Shown in pieces: positions 24,370-36,021 of a stretch of 64,000 nt of DNA. Each line of letters opens with the position of its first letter. Within the stretch, counting starts at the first letter, position 1. The DNA comes from Maratus speciosus (lineage: Eukaryota; Arthropoda; Arachnida; Araneae; Salticidae). The notes below the pieces were generated by a model. It was not told the DNA's origin. It saw only the letters and a program-made list of their open reading frames with translations, and did no database searches. The position numbers and the translations under genes are program-made. The stretch spans positions 276,242,411 to 276,306,410 of the forward strand of contig OZ010786.1 in assembly GCA_963932465.1 (NCBI GenBank), given 5' to 3'.

Positions 24370-26082
24370 TACCATCATTAGACAGAAAAAGTACTCGAAT
24401 CAGTTTGTGAAGCCCTGTAAATGATCTATAGATTTTTATATAATCTAGATAGTATGCGACAATTTAGTTTAATTAGGAAACGCGTAACGCAATTTACACT
24501 TTCCACCTTTAGAAATTTCCGCCAATAAACGGAAATATACCCGACCTTCTTGTACGGCCCTGTATATTATTTACAGTTTTTTATACATGTTACGCAAATA
24601 TGGTAAAATTTAATTCAGGCAAAAAATTGTTATAAACACACTTCCAGAAATTGCCAGTCATAGCCGGCAATGTTTTCAGTTCTTTGCGTAGCCCTGCATA
24701 TTAGGAAATTCTTCTAACATATTTTAGTCTAGTAAAAAGAAATAAAAGACTACAATTGTACAACTCAACTAAAAATCTCTTTTCAGAAATTCACGCCCAT
24801 ACAAAGTAATGCTTACAAATTCTTTTGTATAGCCCTGTATATGATCTATACAATTTATACGCACCACGTAATATTCAAATAGTTAAAAACTCATACTATA
24901 ATTGAAAACGCACTTCAATCAACTATCGCTAACAGACAGCAGTGTAGCAGAAATTTTGTGTGTCCCTGTAAATTAAGGGGTCTCAGGACTCTTAAAATTG
25001 GAAAAAATGAAAAAAAGACCATTTTCAACATTTAATATCCTAAAATGTATTTTATTCTAAGACACAATTTTAATTGGAATGAAATATATGTGTATGTTCT
25101 TTCATTTCATGCATTTAAAAAATTATAAGATGCAGAATTAGCATTTACAGGGGGCTCCAAACTGTTAGACATTTGACGAGCAAAAAATCGGCATAACAGC
25201 TTACGCGCAAAATTACAAAATAAGTCTTGCAACTGGAATAAAAATTTTGGTGCCTACTTATGCTTCAGATTGTAATAATTGCCCTGAACCTAAATAAATT
25301 TGTATTTAAAGCTTTTTAATATTTTTAATACAAAGTTGTATTTAGCTAATGCAAAATTAAGAAAATTTCAACAGTATAATCACTTAAAAAAATATTGTTT
25401 TCAACAATAAAAAGAAAATTTTAGGTTCAGTTTATACAGACTAACATAAAACATATGTTTTGAAAATTTCGTGAAAAAATATTCGTAAGTTCTTCAGATA
25501 TCGTGCGCGTTATGCCCAAAAACGTCATTTGGAGAAAAATGGCTTCAAACTTTCCGAAAAGACGCTTCAGCTATTGAACGTGTATAAATGTAAAAGCCAT
25601 AACTTCAGTTCTAATTGGAATTTCAATGAAACAATTATATCAAAATATTCAGAAAAGACAGGAGTTTAACATCTAAAAAAAATAAAATTTCGAATATTTT
25701 AAAGCTTTAAGAGTCCTGAGACCCGTTAACGATAACTATCGCACATGTACTACAGTACTATTTCTACAATAAGCAACTTGTAGTGTAAATCAATTACAGA
25801 TATCAATTTCACTTGGTTTGGAATATTTTAACATTACTAACATATGCTTCAAACATTTTTTTCTAACTATAAACCATTATACAACAAAATTCTTTCGTAT
25901 GAACCTGTAAATAATAATAAATGACTTGCACACAATATTCTGCATAAAACATATTTTAATACACTTGATAAATCCATATTAATTTCGTTATGTTTAAATA
26001 TCGTAACACCATTAAAAGTGATCGCTCTTTTTCCCTATTAAGTGTATGTAATGGTATTCTTTTGAGTGACCCTATGAATTCA
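24370..26082 (-). mobile_element. H3-family sequence, minus strand, interrupted and truncated
   Basis: Repeated blocks such as GAAGCCCTGTAAATGATC, TTTTGTATAGCCCTGTATAT and TTTTGTGTGTCCCTGTAAAT are H3 internal motifs read on the minus strand. The piggyBac-like MITE at 24977-25725 splits it. At the right it stops in TTTTGAGTGACC at about 26075, where the copy at 36022-37342 continues through its terminal hairpin. The truncation coincides with the outer border of the left palindrome arm. Confidence 0.5.
24977..25725. mobile_element. TTAA-flanked MITE, piggyBac-like
   Basis: TTAA at 24973-24976 and 25726-25729 flank ends reading GGGTCTCAGGACTCTTAAA and, reversed, GGGTCTCAGGACTCTTAAA. The inverted repeat is about 19-20 bp and the 749-bp interior has no transposase. 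A TTAA target fits piggyBac or Kolobok; the GGG start does not settle which. Confidence 0.8.
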
Positions 26083-26566
26083 GGCAGTTTCATTTTTTAA
26101 ATGAAATTTTATATAGTACAGGAAAATAAAAAGTTCTAAATTGTAATTTTTGTGTCACTGAAGAGCCTAGAAATTAGGCATGGTGGTTACTTTTTAGATA
26201 CAAATGCCCGCTAAGAATGGTTTTTGAAAAAATTCTCGATTCAAAGGGGTGAAATAAGCAAGAAATATTCTATAAACATTATAAATTACGATTTGTATGG
26301 AATGGTTACGGGTAAAAACTTGAAATTTGACGTGGTTGTTACTTTTAAGTCGCAAACGTTCGCATAGAACAATATTTTTAAAATGCAAAATTTAAAAGGA
26401 AGAAATTCGCGAAAAGCGTTCAAAAACATTCTAAATTACGATTTCTGTGGAATTTTACATAATATTTGTTAATTTACTAATTCCACGACCATTTCCCAAG
26501 GCGCACAAATACTACTTCGCATATTGCTTGCATCAACTGCACGCGCAAAGCCGCGGGTTTTGCTAA
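26083..26566 (+). mobile_element. Truncated Helitron-like 3' part
   Basis: The right end is CGCGCAAAGCCGCGGGTTTT then GCTAA before T: a hairpin next to CTRR|T, as in Helitrons. Two degenerate units upstream include TTTAAAATG and CGTGGTTGTTACTTTTAAG. The element is cut at 26083; its fuller counterpart on the right is 49160 to about 50030. Confidence 0.6.
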
Positions 26567-26720
26567 TATATATATATATAATCGAGTTTATAGATTCTGT
26601 GTTTTTTTAATTTAAAATTTAATGTTTAGTGTATACGGAAAATAATAACATACTTAAACGAAAAGAGTGGAAAACTACAAAAATCTTCAAAATAAACTTA
26701 ACTGGAGTAACAATTTAATG

Positions 26721-28121
26721 TACTATTATTTTAAACACAATCATACTGATTGGTAATGTTATCATACGAATTGAATTTTACCAACTGAGCGAAAAAATGC
26801 CCAAGCCGGGACTCGATCCCAGATCCTTGGCTTACATTGCCAATGCTCTACCGTTTAACCCTTTATCTACTGACGGTACTTATAAGTACCACTCAATTTA
26901 AACGTTTATACCATAGTGAATATTGCTAATATTCTAATGGTACTTTGCAAAAACACTCCACTTTATCCGAATACATGGCAGCAGTAGTTCTAGGTTTTTT
27001 ATTTTAGAGAGGAATGGGGCTATCTTTGAAGCAATCGATGTGTTTTGTGCCGACATTTTGTGCAGATTGCCACGCTCGTCTTTTCATTGCTTCAAACACA
27101 GTAAAGGATATTAGATAAGTGTAGGATTTTTTTATGTGTTCATTATGATCTTAGAATACAATTTCACTAGCTATTTTAGGTGAACGGTGAATGTGTTTGA
27201 TTTAACAGTTGAATTACTCGGTGGTACTTATACCGTCAGTGCACTGGGTGTTGGAGAAAAACTTCTTGTTTACTTTTCGTCTGTGTAGTTATCCATCGTT
27301 TTCATCTGATTTAAAATGTAATTATAAAAATGTAGTGTAGTAATGATTTCCCTGGTCTTTATTTTCTGTTTTACTGTTATTTTTTACAGGAAATTGAAAA
27401 GGTTGTGGCACTGGCTCGTTTTTGCTATGCTAGAAATAGCATATGTAAATTCATATATTGCATATGTGGAGATGCGAGAGAACATGTTGTCCCTGGAATA
27501 TTGACGTCGCATAACTAAAGGACTGCTAACAAGATTGAAACAAAAAAAATAGTTTTTTTTTTTTTTTTAATCCCTTCAGGAGAAAAGCATTTTCAATTCT
27601 AAAGTGTTGAAATAGATGATTGACACTGGAATTTGCAAAACGATTTATTTGCAAATAAGAAAAATCCTATATTTCACATACTTATTAAATCGAAAATATT
27701 TTCTTGTGCCAGTTGAAATACCGTGTATATTTTCTGCTACGATATTTTAGTCACAGTGTTCTGACGGTACTTTAAAGTACCAAATTAATTACCTCTAAAT
27801 AATTAAATTTCTCACGGGTGAGTATTTTTTATGTTTATCCTTTAATTTTCACTGTAGTAACTGAAAAAAAAATATTGCGTGAAAAAAATTGCAGTAGATC
27901 ATAATGCCGAAGATAAAGTGTTAAGCTACCTGGGCTGACAACCGGCGAGCATATTTCGCTCAGATAACCGTACTGGTAAATAACATCTGGTCTGCCATGT
28001 AGATAGCTCAACAGAATAAACCGCAGGTAAAGGAATTCCATATAAACAATATGGATGGAAACGATATTCCATATATGACCATCATTTACCAATCAGTATG
28101 ATTGTGTTAAAAATAATAGTA
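26721..28121 (-). mobile_element. tRNA-Thr-derived TIR element, split at TTAA
   Basis: The ends TACTATTATTTTAAACACAA and, at the right, TTGTGTTAAAAATAATAGTA are inverted repeats of about 36 bp that include ACTGATTGGTAA. Without the 1.06 kb insertion at 26859-27920 the element is about 335 bp. Read on the minus strand it contains a complete tRNA-like cloverleaf: acceptor GCCCAGG against CTTGGGC, D arm GCTT/GAGC, anticodon arm TTGGC-AATGTAA-GCCAA with anticodon TGT (Thr), and T arm CTGGG/CCCGG around ATCGAGT. The insertion falls in the TTAA of its D-loop region. It could be a SINE whose ends became inverted, or a TIR element that captured a tRNA gene. Confidence 0.7.
26859..27920 (+). mobile_element. 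piggyBac-like element inserted in the tRNA-derived unit
   Basis: TTAA at 26855-26858 and at 27921-27924 flank the 1062-bp element. The ends are CCCTTTATCTACTGACGG and, reversed, CACTTTATCTTCGG, sharing the first dozen bases. TGACGGTACTT..AAGTACC occurs at both sides (26870, 27761) and reversed near 27222. A splice-like TTTTTTACAG at about 27390 precedes a short frame with ARFCYARNSICKFIYCICG, ending at TAA near 27522. This loosely resembles the cysteine-rich C-terminus of piggyBac transposases. The catalytic core is absent. Confidence 0.65.
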
Positions 28122-29009
28122 TATTTACGAATCCGCCGTTTATATGAAGTTCCTTTATCTGCGTATAATGAAGCATCATACATTGTTCTTTTTAATCTAA
28201 TATTTAAATTAAATTTTATTTCTTCCTTTCCTTTTATTCAAAAAGCATAACAGTTATATTCTTTAAAAGTAACGTCTTTCTTATGGCTAAATACATTTTA
28301 TCATTTATTTCGGCGGCCATAAATTTCTCTTTTCTTTAACGCGGAAGTAAATAATAAAAACATTAATTGGATTGAATCATTTTCATGCTGCATTCAACGA
28401 ACTGAAATTATCTATCAAGATTTATGATAATTACTTTCCTATCCTATTCGATAAAAATTTAAAGCTGATATCTTTATTAACAATAGTTATTACCTACTTA
28501 TACCATTGTATTCAGGCAATAAATTTAACGTAAATGTAAATATGTCAGCAGTAATGTAAATAGATTCTAACGTTTTGTAGATGATTCAATAAGGTTACTG
28601 GAGGTATTTTCGCGATATTGTTCTTATCATAGTTATCGCCAATAATTTAAATCTTCCCCGTAGCATTTCTATTTAACGGATAATTTTGGCGGTATTAGAC
28701 TCTCAAATTGGCTCTGATTTCGTAAGATGTTTGCACGAAAAGAATTTGTAATCCGGCATTATTCTACATGCAACTCTCCAGTTACAAGCATCTTCTATGT
28801 TTTCTGGTCGGACCACCCCAGCCGAACGATTTTTATGTGTTTTAAAATAGAAACATATTAATATGTAATTTGGTTTGCAGTTAATTGTTGGGATGAGAAC
28901 TCATTTCAATGGGTTCTGCATATATATGTGATGTACTACCACTTAGTACATCCGGCCAACCTTTTATTCAAAAGTGTGGGGCTATTTTCTCCTCCACACT
29001 GGGGTTTAA
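28122..29009. other. AT-rich left-arm DNA without a gene
   Basis: No coding stretch is seen. Bases 28930-29010 (GTACTACCACTTAGTACATC, AGTGTGGGG, CTCCACACTGGGG) are GC-richer and contain short palindromes next to the tRNA-derived unit. The right arm repeats the segment at 46717-47604. Confidence 0.5.
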
Positions 29010-29212
29010 TCTGTTGAGCTGTCAACATTTCAGACCATATGTTATTTACTAATGAGGTTATCTAAGTGAAATATACTCACCGGTTGTCAGCCCGGGTAGC
29101 TTAAACGGTAGAGCATTGGCAATGTAAGCGAAAGATCTGGGTAAAATCAAAGTCCCGTCTTGGGCATTTTTTCGCTTAGTTGGAAAAATTCAATTCGTAT
29201 GATAACAGTTTA
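29010..29212 (+). mobile_element. Second tRNA-Thr-derived unit, left arm
   Basis: CTGTTGAGCTGTC leads into a tRNA-like region at 29090-29165: GCCCGGGTAGCTTAAACGGT, AGAGCATTGGC, AATGTAA with TGT anticodon, then a disturbed T arm (CTGGGTAAAATCAAAGTCCC). The tail TTTTTTCGCTTAGTTGG and ATTCAATTCGTATGATAAC matches the other units at 26721 and 40941. The damaged T arm makes it non-functional as a tRNA. Confidence 0.7.
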
Positions 29213-31250
29213 ATGACGCGTTCCCTTTTCATTCTAATGTGAAATATGTTGCTTTTTATATCCTCATGCTGTTTAATTATCAAGCAAAGATTTTCAAATT
29301 AATTTGAGTCTTTAAAACTTTTAAAATGTTGCATAGATTTCTTTTGTTGAAAAGTGAATCTTTTAAAAAGATAATTAACGAAGTTAATTTACTTTGTCGT
29401 TACTTTTCTGATGATTCATTAAATTAAAACTTAAGTCCTTTGAGTTAATTCATTAGTTTTTTTATTAGACATGCAAAAGTGATTGGTATCTCTTAAGAAA
29501 AGACCAACAGAAGGATTTAATTGTTAAAATGGTAATTTGTGCAATCGGTGTTATAATATTATTGCCATATTATTAAAAATATACCTTCTATATTTTATTC
29601 GAGTTTATTGGGATTTATTACATTTACCCAAATATAGGCCCATATTTAAGCATATTTATAGGTTCTATGTTTTGATTTATAGTTCAGTGCTCTATCTACG
29701 AGAGTAAATGGCACACACATACGAAAATAATGGAAGGATTAAAAAATCTCCAAACAAAACTTAATTTCAGAAACAATTAAAAATCGAATTCCTTTTATTT
29801 TTAATTTGACAATTGTTGATTTTTAAATGTTTCTGTTATTAATTTACAAAGCGAAGCTTATAACTTAATTCAACCTTTAGCCTTTTTTTTGTATTTCTAT
29901 CGCTAAAATATAAATACCATAATTTAAAGAAGTTAATTTATTTTTGTATAATTTTCTGTTGAATCATTAAATTAAAAACTAAGATTTTCAACTTAATTTA
30001 TTTGATTTTTACGCATTCAAATTAATAATCCTTCAGAATAAATCAAACCAAGGGATATTCGAAAAGCGTTTTTACCAAAATACAAACATTTAAAATTTGT
30101 GTAACACTTTCTCTCATTTTACATATTCTGTTTCCATTATACAATTCTTCTCTATACTATTTTCTCTGTTTTTCCTATTGGATAAATATTTAAATGTTTT
30201 AATTTAAATTTATCAAAAGACGATTAAATAAATATAACCTTTACACTAAATAAATATACTGAATATTGAAAAAAGGAACTGAATTTTGATCATATATTTC
30301 ATTCAGAATATAAGCTTTTTAAAAAATATGTTTATATTAAAGATCATTTATTAATCATAAACATGTGAATAGCAATTTTGTCAATGTGTTTTTTAAACAA
30401 AGGATGACTTTTCATTGATACATCTATCACTTTATCGATTTTTATCTGTTGTAAATTTTAATGAAAAAAATTTATTATATTTCCCTTTTTAATTATCATT
30501 TATTTCTTTGACAAATTTTAATTTTGACAGGTTTTTTTTATGCTTTTTTCATTAAGGTCAGTTGGAAGTCAAATTCGTGAAAGAAGTCTTTTTTTATGTG
30601 TATATATATATATAGATATATTTTAAACCTTTACTTTCCCTCTTTCGAAAGATATATTACTTTTGTTTCTACGACAACAAGAAGTTTAAAAAAATTAAGT
30701 AATTCAGTTTGCTTACATCATACATGAACATTACATACGTAAATTTTAAACTGAATTTTCTCAAAATGTTGCTTTTTAAACTTCGATGTACCTTTTTATA
30801 GAAACAACCACATATTGTTTGCAATCGTTTCAGAATACTTCACACGTATCCCTGATCACTCTGAAATGAACTTTTGTTACAAACATTTCTACAAAATTTT
30901 TAGAAAAAAAAAACTTCTTTGGAAAAATGGAAGTTTTTTTTTTATTTATTTAAAAGTGGTTTTTATTCCAGATTTTTAAAAAAATAACTAAAGAATATCT
31001 GTTTATAAAGATGACTTCACTTTATCAGGTATTATTCATATTACGTATATAAAAAAATTCAAGTGAATATCTTCGATAGTTTTTGAGAAAAAGTGCATTA
31101 ATTTAGCATGGTTGTTATAGGGGCTTCCAATTGCCCTTAAGGTATTTTAATGAATCTCACTAATGTACATTAATTGTTAATAATAAGGTAAACTAAAAAT
31201 ATCGTATGCGTGTGTATATATAATGATCCCAATTTTACCAAAATTTTAGG
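29213..31250. repeat. Degenerate satellite units, left arm (minus orientation)
   Basis: Units of a long-period repeat are recognisable: TTAATTTACTTTGTCGTTAC, TTCATTAAATTAAAACTTAA, GGGATTTATTACATTTACCC and AACAATTAAAAATCGAATTC. They match, in reverse, units at 50300-50790, 51240-51545, 52640-53007 and 59381-59850. No gene is seen. A short TA-repeat is at 30600-30620. Confidence 0.5.
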
Positions 31251-31989
31251 CGTTAAAAGTGAGGTGCGCAGTTTACACAAAACTGAAGAAATTGACTGAA
31301 TATACAGGATATCCTAAAAAAACTGAGAATTTTGAAAATTCAGAAACAAGTAAACGGAGACAGCTACTGAAATTAGCTTTGCGGGAGGACAATGTGTGGA
31401 TTCGGGAATTTCTTTACAAACTTCCTTGTTTTAGTTCAAAATATTACCGATAGAGCACAATGCACTCTCTAAAACTGTTAGAACGCTCAAAGTAACATAT
31501 AAGAATAAATCGAAGTTCACTGATATTTTACCTTTCCTTATGCAAAAGTAAAATGGTTTTCGATTTAAACTGCAAGATTATTTTTAGCAGTGAGATGATA
31601 TTACATTTTGCGACAGTAGAACTATCGACAGGTGATATTTGGAACGAAAACAAGAAAGCATACTAAAGAAATTCTTGGCTTTACATAATGCTCTTTTACA
31701 AGAATAATTTCAATAGATGTCACTGATTAATTGCTAATTTATTTTTTAAATTATCACGCGAAGTTTTTAGCATTACAAATGGAATGATTTCTATCTTACA
31801 TGCCGTAATTTGCATAATGAGCAAATATGTGATAATTACGCACTTAGTATCTGAAAGATAAATGATAGGAAGAAAACAACTTTTTCTTTAAGCTAACTTA
31901 AATTCGTTTCCTTGAATTTAAAAAAATCCTTTCCAGCTCGGCCTACAGGAACAGGCAGATTTCACAGTTAAGAACTAATTTCCCCAACG

Positions 31990-32140
31990 AAAACTAAATC
32001 AAGATTAGGGATAAACCCAGTTTAACAATTTTACCTGGAGTCTTTTGACGAGTTTTTAATTTCATTTTTTCTGTAAGAGCTAGTTTTATCAGAATCATGT
32101 TAAAACAATATTTTTTTCTTCAACCCTTTTATTATTTTTT

Positions 32141-32171
<31 letters not shown>

Positions 32172-32660
32172 GCTGTAAGAGTTGATCTTATCAAAAATTT
32201 GTCAATACAAAAGTTATATATAATACTAAGAAAACTTATAATACGTTTTTAACGGATTTGATATCTTGTGTACTGCGAAGTTATGAATTTTTTTCTCCTT
32301 CACCCCCCGCATTTTTTTTTTTTTTTTTTGGAAGAGTTGTTTCTATCAAAAACTTATCAATATAAAAGTTGTAGATAAAATTAAGAAGATTTATAATAAA
32401 TTATAGTGGATTTTGTATGTTGTGAATTGATGAAGATGTGTGAATTTTTGTCTTCGTAAAACACTATTTTTTCGCTCCTTGTGCCCATTTTTAATGATAT
32501 AAAAAATCTGTCATACATAAATTTTTGGCCCTTTTCCTAGAAGTAATAAAAAAATTAAACTGATTTTATATGTATTTTTATTAAGAAGTTATGGGGTTTT
32601 TTTTTCTGTCTTCACAAAAATAATAAATATCCCCCCTGGTCCGATTTTGCCCACTAACGA
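31990..32660. repeat. Degenerate tandem repeat, about 120-170 bp, with (TTTA)n
   Basis: Four diverged units share CTGTAAGAGTTGATCTTATC or AAGAGTTGTTTCTATC, then AATACAAAAGTT and ATTAAGAA blocks. A TTTA microsatellite lies at about 32140-32172. At 32640 the sequence reads CCGATTTTGCCCACTAACG. The mirrored copy is at 43070-43740. Confidence 0.5.
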
Positions 32661-32976
32661 ACTTGACCGAGATTTTCTGCCCCTTGATTTTATGTATCAG
32701 TTTAGAAGACGTTTGTGCAGAATTATAGAAGTTATCGTGTCCATAAAAAGTGATATATATATACAGAGAGAGAGAGAGAAAGTTTTGAACTGGAGGTGTT
32801 TTGGGGTTCTTGAGGTCACGATCGGCGTAGATCCGCAAAATTTTTTTCAGAAATTCCGATATCGGGGAGAATGTAATATCTAAAATTTCTTAGTAAATCT
32901 ACCTCAAAAAGCCAAAATTTAGCAAGTACAAATACTTCCAGCCTTTTTATAACACTACTATCTCAACACTGACATA

Positions 32977-34520
32977 CAGTAGCACTCAAAAGTATTTTGA
33001 CGCCATTATAATCGCTCTTATTTTGTTTAATTTAAAAAAAAAAAAAAAATATTTTTTTTCCTATCATTTTAGAACTATATGACTGAAGTTATTCAAAGGT
33101 ATCAAGTTTCAACCTGTTTGTTTGCATTCGGCGCCACCGAAGAAAAATGACTCCTCCTTAGCTCAAAAGTATTTTGACAATTAGTTTGTATTTAATTTAT
33201 GAAGGCGTCAGTTGCTCTATAGCTTCGATTTGTCTTTATATTGACTTATTGTCATTATTTTTTAAATGCCGAAACGCAAAGAATATTCTAGGTCGTTGTA
33301 AATGCACTTAAGCAAGGAAGGACGCAAGCAGAAGTTGCTCTTTCATTTAACGTGTCTCGGAAGCTTGTTAGTGCATGGAATAAAGTTTTTAATAAGCGGA
33401 ATTCTATCGAAAATAAGCCTCGGAGTGATCGTCCTAAAAAAAATTTGTAATGTTGACCGTATTATAAAAAAGATATCTACAAGGGCTTGTCGTAAGTCGG
33501 CTGTAGTAATAAAAAATTAATTGAAAGAAAATTACGGCAAAGACATACACGTTTCAACTGTCAAACAACGCTTAAACCTCTGTGGTTTCTATGGCCGAAG
33601 ACCAGCAAAAAATCCTTTGATATCTTCTAAGAATAGGAAGATTAGACTTGCATTCGCAAAACTCCACAAATCGCAGACAAGTGTAAAGTGATCTGGAGCG
33701 GTAGAAAGCAAGTTTAATTTAGTGTCTTCTAATGGAATCTAGTACATTTGACGTCCTAAAAACAAAATTATGATGTTCGATACCAAATATCGTCAAACAT
33801 GGAAGCAGCAACGTGATGGTTAGGAGTTGGTTTTCTCCCAGCGGATTTGGACCTTTAGTTAGAATTGAGGGGAATATGGATCGGTTCATGTCTGCTGATA
33901 TATTAAAGACTCATATGCTGCCATATGCTAAACAAAACCTGCCTGCTAAGTGGTATTTTCAGCAAGATAATTACCCGGAACACAATCCAAATACGTAAGT
34001 GATTTTATAAAACGCAAAAAAGTCAAGGTTCTAGAGTGGCCAAGTCAAAATCCGGATTTGAACCCCACAGAGCATCTGTGGGAGGTGTGGGAGGAGTTAG
34101 ATCATAGAGTAAGATGCTAAATTTTTTCAAATAAGGAGGCTTTATATGAAGCTCTTAAAAATGAGTGGGACCGAATTCCTTTAGATCAAATACAAAATTT
34201 AGTCGACTCGACGCCCGCGCGTTGTGAGGCTATCATAAAGGCCAGGGGAGATGCTACTAAATATTGACTGACACATTGCTATATTTGATAATTACTGTGT
34301 TAAAGCGATTTTTTATTATGATGTCAAAATACTTTTGAATTATCATTTTTCTGCTTTTTTATGAGTTTCACTTTATTTTCTAACAAATGATAGTTAATTT
34401 ACTAAAATTCTGTAAAACATTGAATATGGTTAAATAAAATAAATAATTGATTTTTGTATTTTATTATTTATTTTAATTAAGTCAATTATTATCTTGTCAA
34501 AATACTTTTGAGCGCTACTG
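32977..34520 (+). mobile_element. Tc1-like transposon, full length, left arm
   Basis: Both ends read CAGTAGC(A/G)CTCAAAAGTA inward, flanked by TA (32975-32976 and 34521-34522). The 1544-bp length is normal for Tc1. Inside is a broken DD34E transposase. This is the only complete copy: the right-arm copy lacks the last 94 bp. Confidence 0.9.
33267..34263 (+). pseudogene. Broken Tc1-family transposase
   Basis: The start MPKRKEYSRS at 33267 hits a stop, and a shifted frame from 33310 gives the helix-turn-helix region QGRTQAEVALSFNVSRKLVS followed by a KPRSDRPKK linker. A later frame (33813-33998) shows GPLVRIEGNMDRFMS, MLPYA and FQQDN, whose D (33966) is the second catalytic residue. Next comes LEWPSQNPDLNPTEHLW with the final E at 34070, a spacing of about 34 residues (DD34E). 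The expected WSDESKF with the first D reads WSGRK, with a frameshift. Several frameshifts and stops make it inactive. Its product would have cut and pasted elements at TA sites. Confidence 0.85.
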
Positions 34521-35080
34521 TACTAAGAAATAACAATGTTGTTGACGCCACATGTAAATAGAACATATATTGATGGCATTATACTAGATATATCGATAAT
34601 ATTTAAAACGTATTTTTCAATGGGAAATTTGTATATCGTAAATACCTAAACATTGGTGTATTTTAATAAGGTAAAGTACGTATATTTGTTCTCCCTTATT
34701 AAAATATCATATATGTGGCAGTCTATGTTAGAAAGTCTGTTATTTCAGCCAGAAATTTTACAATATACTTTTTTTAGCAGACATTCTACCGTTAAAACAG
34801 TATGTAACATCTGTTATACCATTTTTAGGTTTTACCCTGACAAAAATGGAATGCACATTCTACATGCATGCGCACTGTACACGAAAAAATTTTAATAGAT
34901 TATAAACGTATTAATATATTCATAGCAAATATTCTCACATTTTGGAAAAATTAAATATTTTCTATAAACATACAAAATCATTTAAAATACTTCTAATTTT
35001 GCAAAAAGATTAAAAAACCGCAAAAAAAAAAAAAAAAAAAAAAAAAAGAATTTACCTAGATTTCTAAACTATATTTAATA
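34521..35080. other. AT-rich spacer start, no gene seen
   Basis: This is the beginning of the 6.9 kb spacer between the arms. No gene is seen. A poly-A run is at 35021-35048. Confidence 0.5.
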
Positions 35081-35087
35081 ATATTAT

Positions 35088-35093
35088 TTTATT
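35088..35093 (-). promoter_or_regulatory. Candidate poly(A) signal AATAAA
   Basis: AATAAA on the minus strand lies about 120 bases after the stop codon of the candidate exon at 35212-35353. The spacing suits a short 3' UTR. AATAAA is common by chance in such A/T-rich DNA. Confidence 0.35.
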
Positions 35094-35211
35094 TAAATTA
35101 TTAAAAAATAAACAAATTCACAATTTTATCCTTTAAAAAGCAATAGCACAAAAGCTTATAAAACATCTTAGAGTAATTAATAATCAATATTTTCTCACAT
35201 TTTCTCGGATC

Positions 35212-35353
35212 CTATGTTTGACCTTCGATAAAAATATGTCCCTGATAACTTCTGAACAAAGTTCCCTCCAGAACAACATCGGTAATTAATCTTTCCGCAT
35301 ACGTTTTGGATACCTCATCGATCAAAGCTGTTATCTCTGGGTGACCATTATTC
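35212..35353 (-). CDS. Candidate terminal coding exon of a host gene, unknown protein
   Basis: On the minus strand, a pyrimidine tract and acceptor (TTTCTTAACAATTTTTCAG) end at 35354. A 46-codon frame follows to TAG at 35212-35214. It reads NGHPEITALIDEV near the start, then TYAERLITDVVLEGT, and ends FRSYQGHIFIEGQT. Composition and codon use are balanced (CAC, GAG, GTA, TCC, ACG, GCG), unlike the A/T background, and the other frames are closed. I do not recognise the protein. Upstream exons would lie at higher coordinates, but none was found before the right arm. A captured exon in a transposon is the main alternative. Confidence 0.5.
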
Positions 35354-35359
35354 CTGAAA

Positions 35360-36020
35360 AATTGTTAAGAAAGGATTTGGGATTAATAATGGCAGAAGCA
35401 CTTTGTTACAGATAGGTTACTTTTATCTAAAAACACACAAAATAATATCTTTAAGAGTAGAAAATATTTTAAATTAAAAAATATTAACAAAACATAAATT
35501 ACTTTTGAAAAGAAGTTCATTTTATTATTTTAAAAGGAAATTATTTTTTACGCACAAATTTTTTGACTCATTATATGAAGCAAATGTACATTCGTATCAA
35601 AAAGAAACCCACCATTTCATGCTTCACCACCAAATTAAATCACAGCGATTCGAAAAGTACAATTCGTCAGGCATTGTGTTTTTTAAAAAAAGAAGTCACC
35701 TGCATACTAAAAATTAAATGTACTTTCATTTTTCAAATACAAGTACAAATTTTTGATTCTTTATTGAAATTTATCAAAGCAGCCCCTAAAAAGATATCAA
35801 ATATATTTTGTTCTTAAACTTGTCACATAAATAGTAGAGATCAAAGTTTGAGGATGCTAATATTAAAGACACGTGACAAAATTTAATTTATATCTTCCGA
35901 AAGAAATCATCCGATTGATTTTATCTGGTAAAAAGAATAGATCAAAACATATCTCAGGCATTTTTTTCGATCCTAAAACATGTTTTCAATTATAAACATT
36001 TTAATAATTTCATATTAAAC
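35360..36020. other. AT-rich DNA without recognised feature
   Basis: This would be intron upstream of the candidate exon if that gene is real. No further exon or repeat structure is visible. Confidence 0.4.
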
Positions 36021-36021
36021 A

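Larger units (their letters stand above)
26083..34426. repeat. Left arm of a giant inverted repeat
   Basis: The arm of 8344 bp is the reverse complement of 41298-49643 almost throughout: paired positions sum to about 75724-75727 from end to end. Differences are scattered substitutions and homopolymer changes, for example at 33315 versus 42408 (AGCAAGG against the reverse of CCATGCT). The outer border lies inside a Helitron-like element and the inner border lies 94 bp before the end of the Tc1 element, whose full end is present only on this side. Confidence 0.95.

Noticed and set aside
27835..28092. 85-codon frame duplicated in both arms
   Set aside because: It spans the end of the piggyBac-like insertion and the tRNA-derived unit. 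It is duplicated only because the arms are duplicated.
32581..32883. Overlapping frames on both strands
   Set aside because: They run through low-complexity (AG)n and TA repeats and the degenerate tandem region, with no domain.
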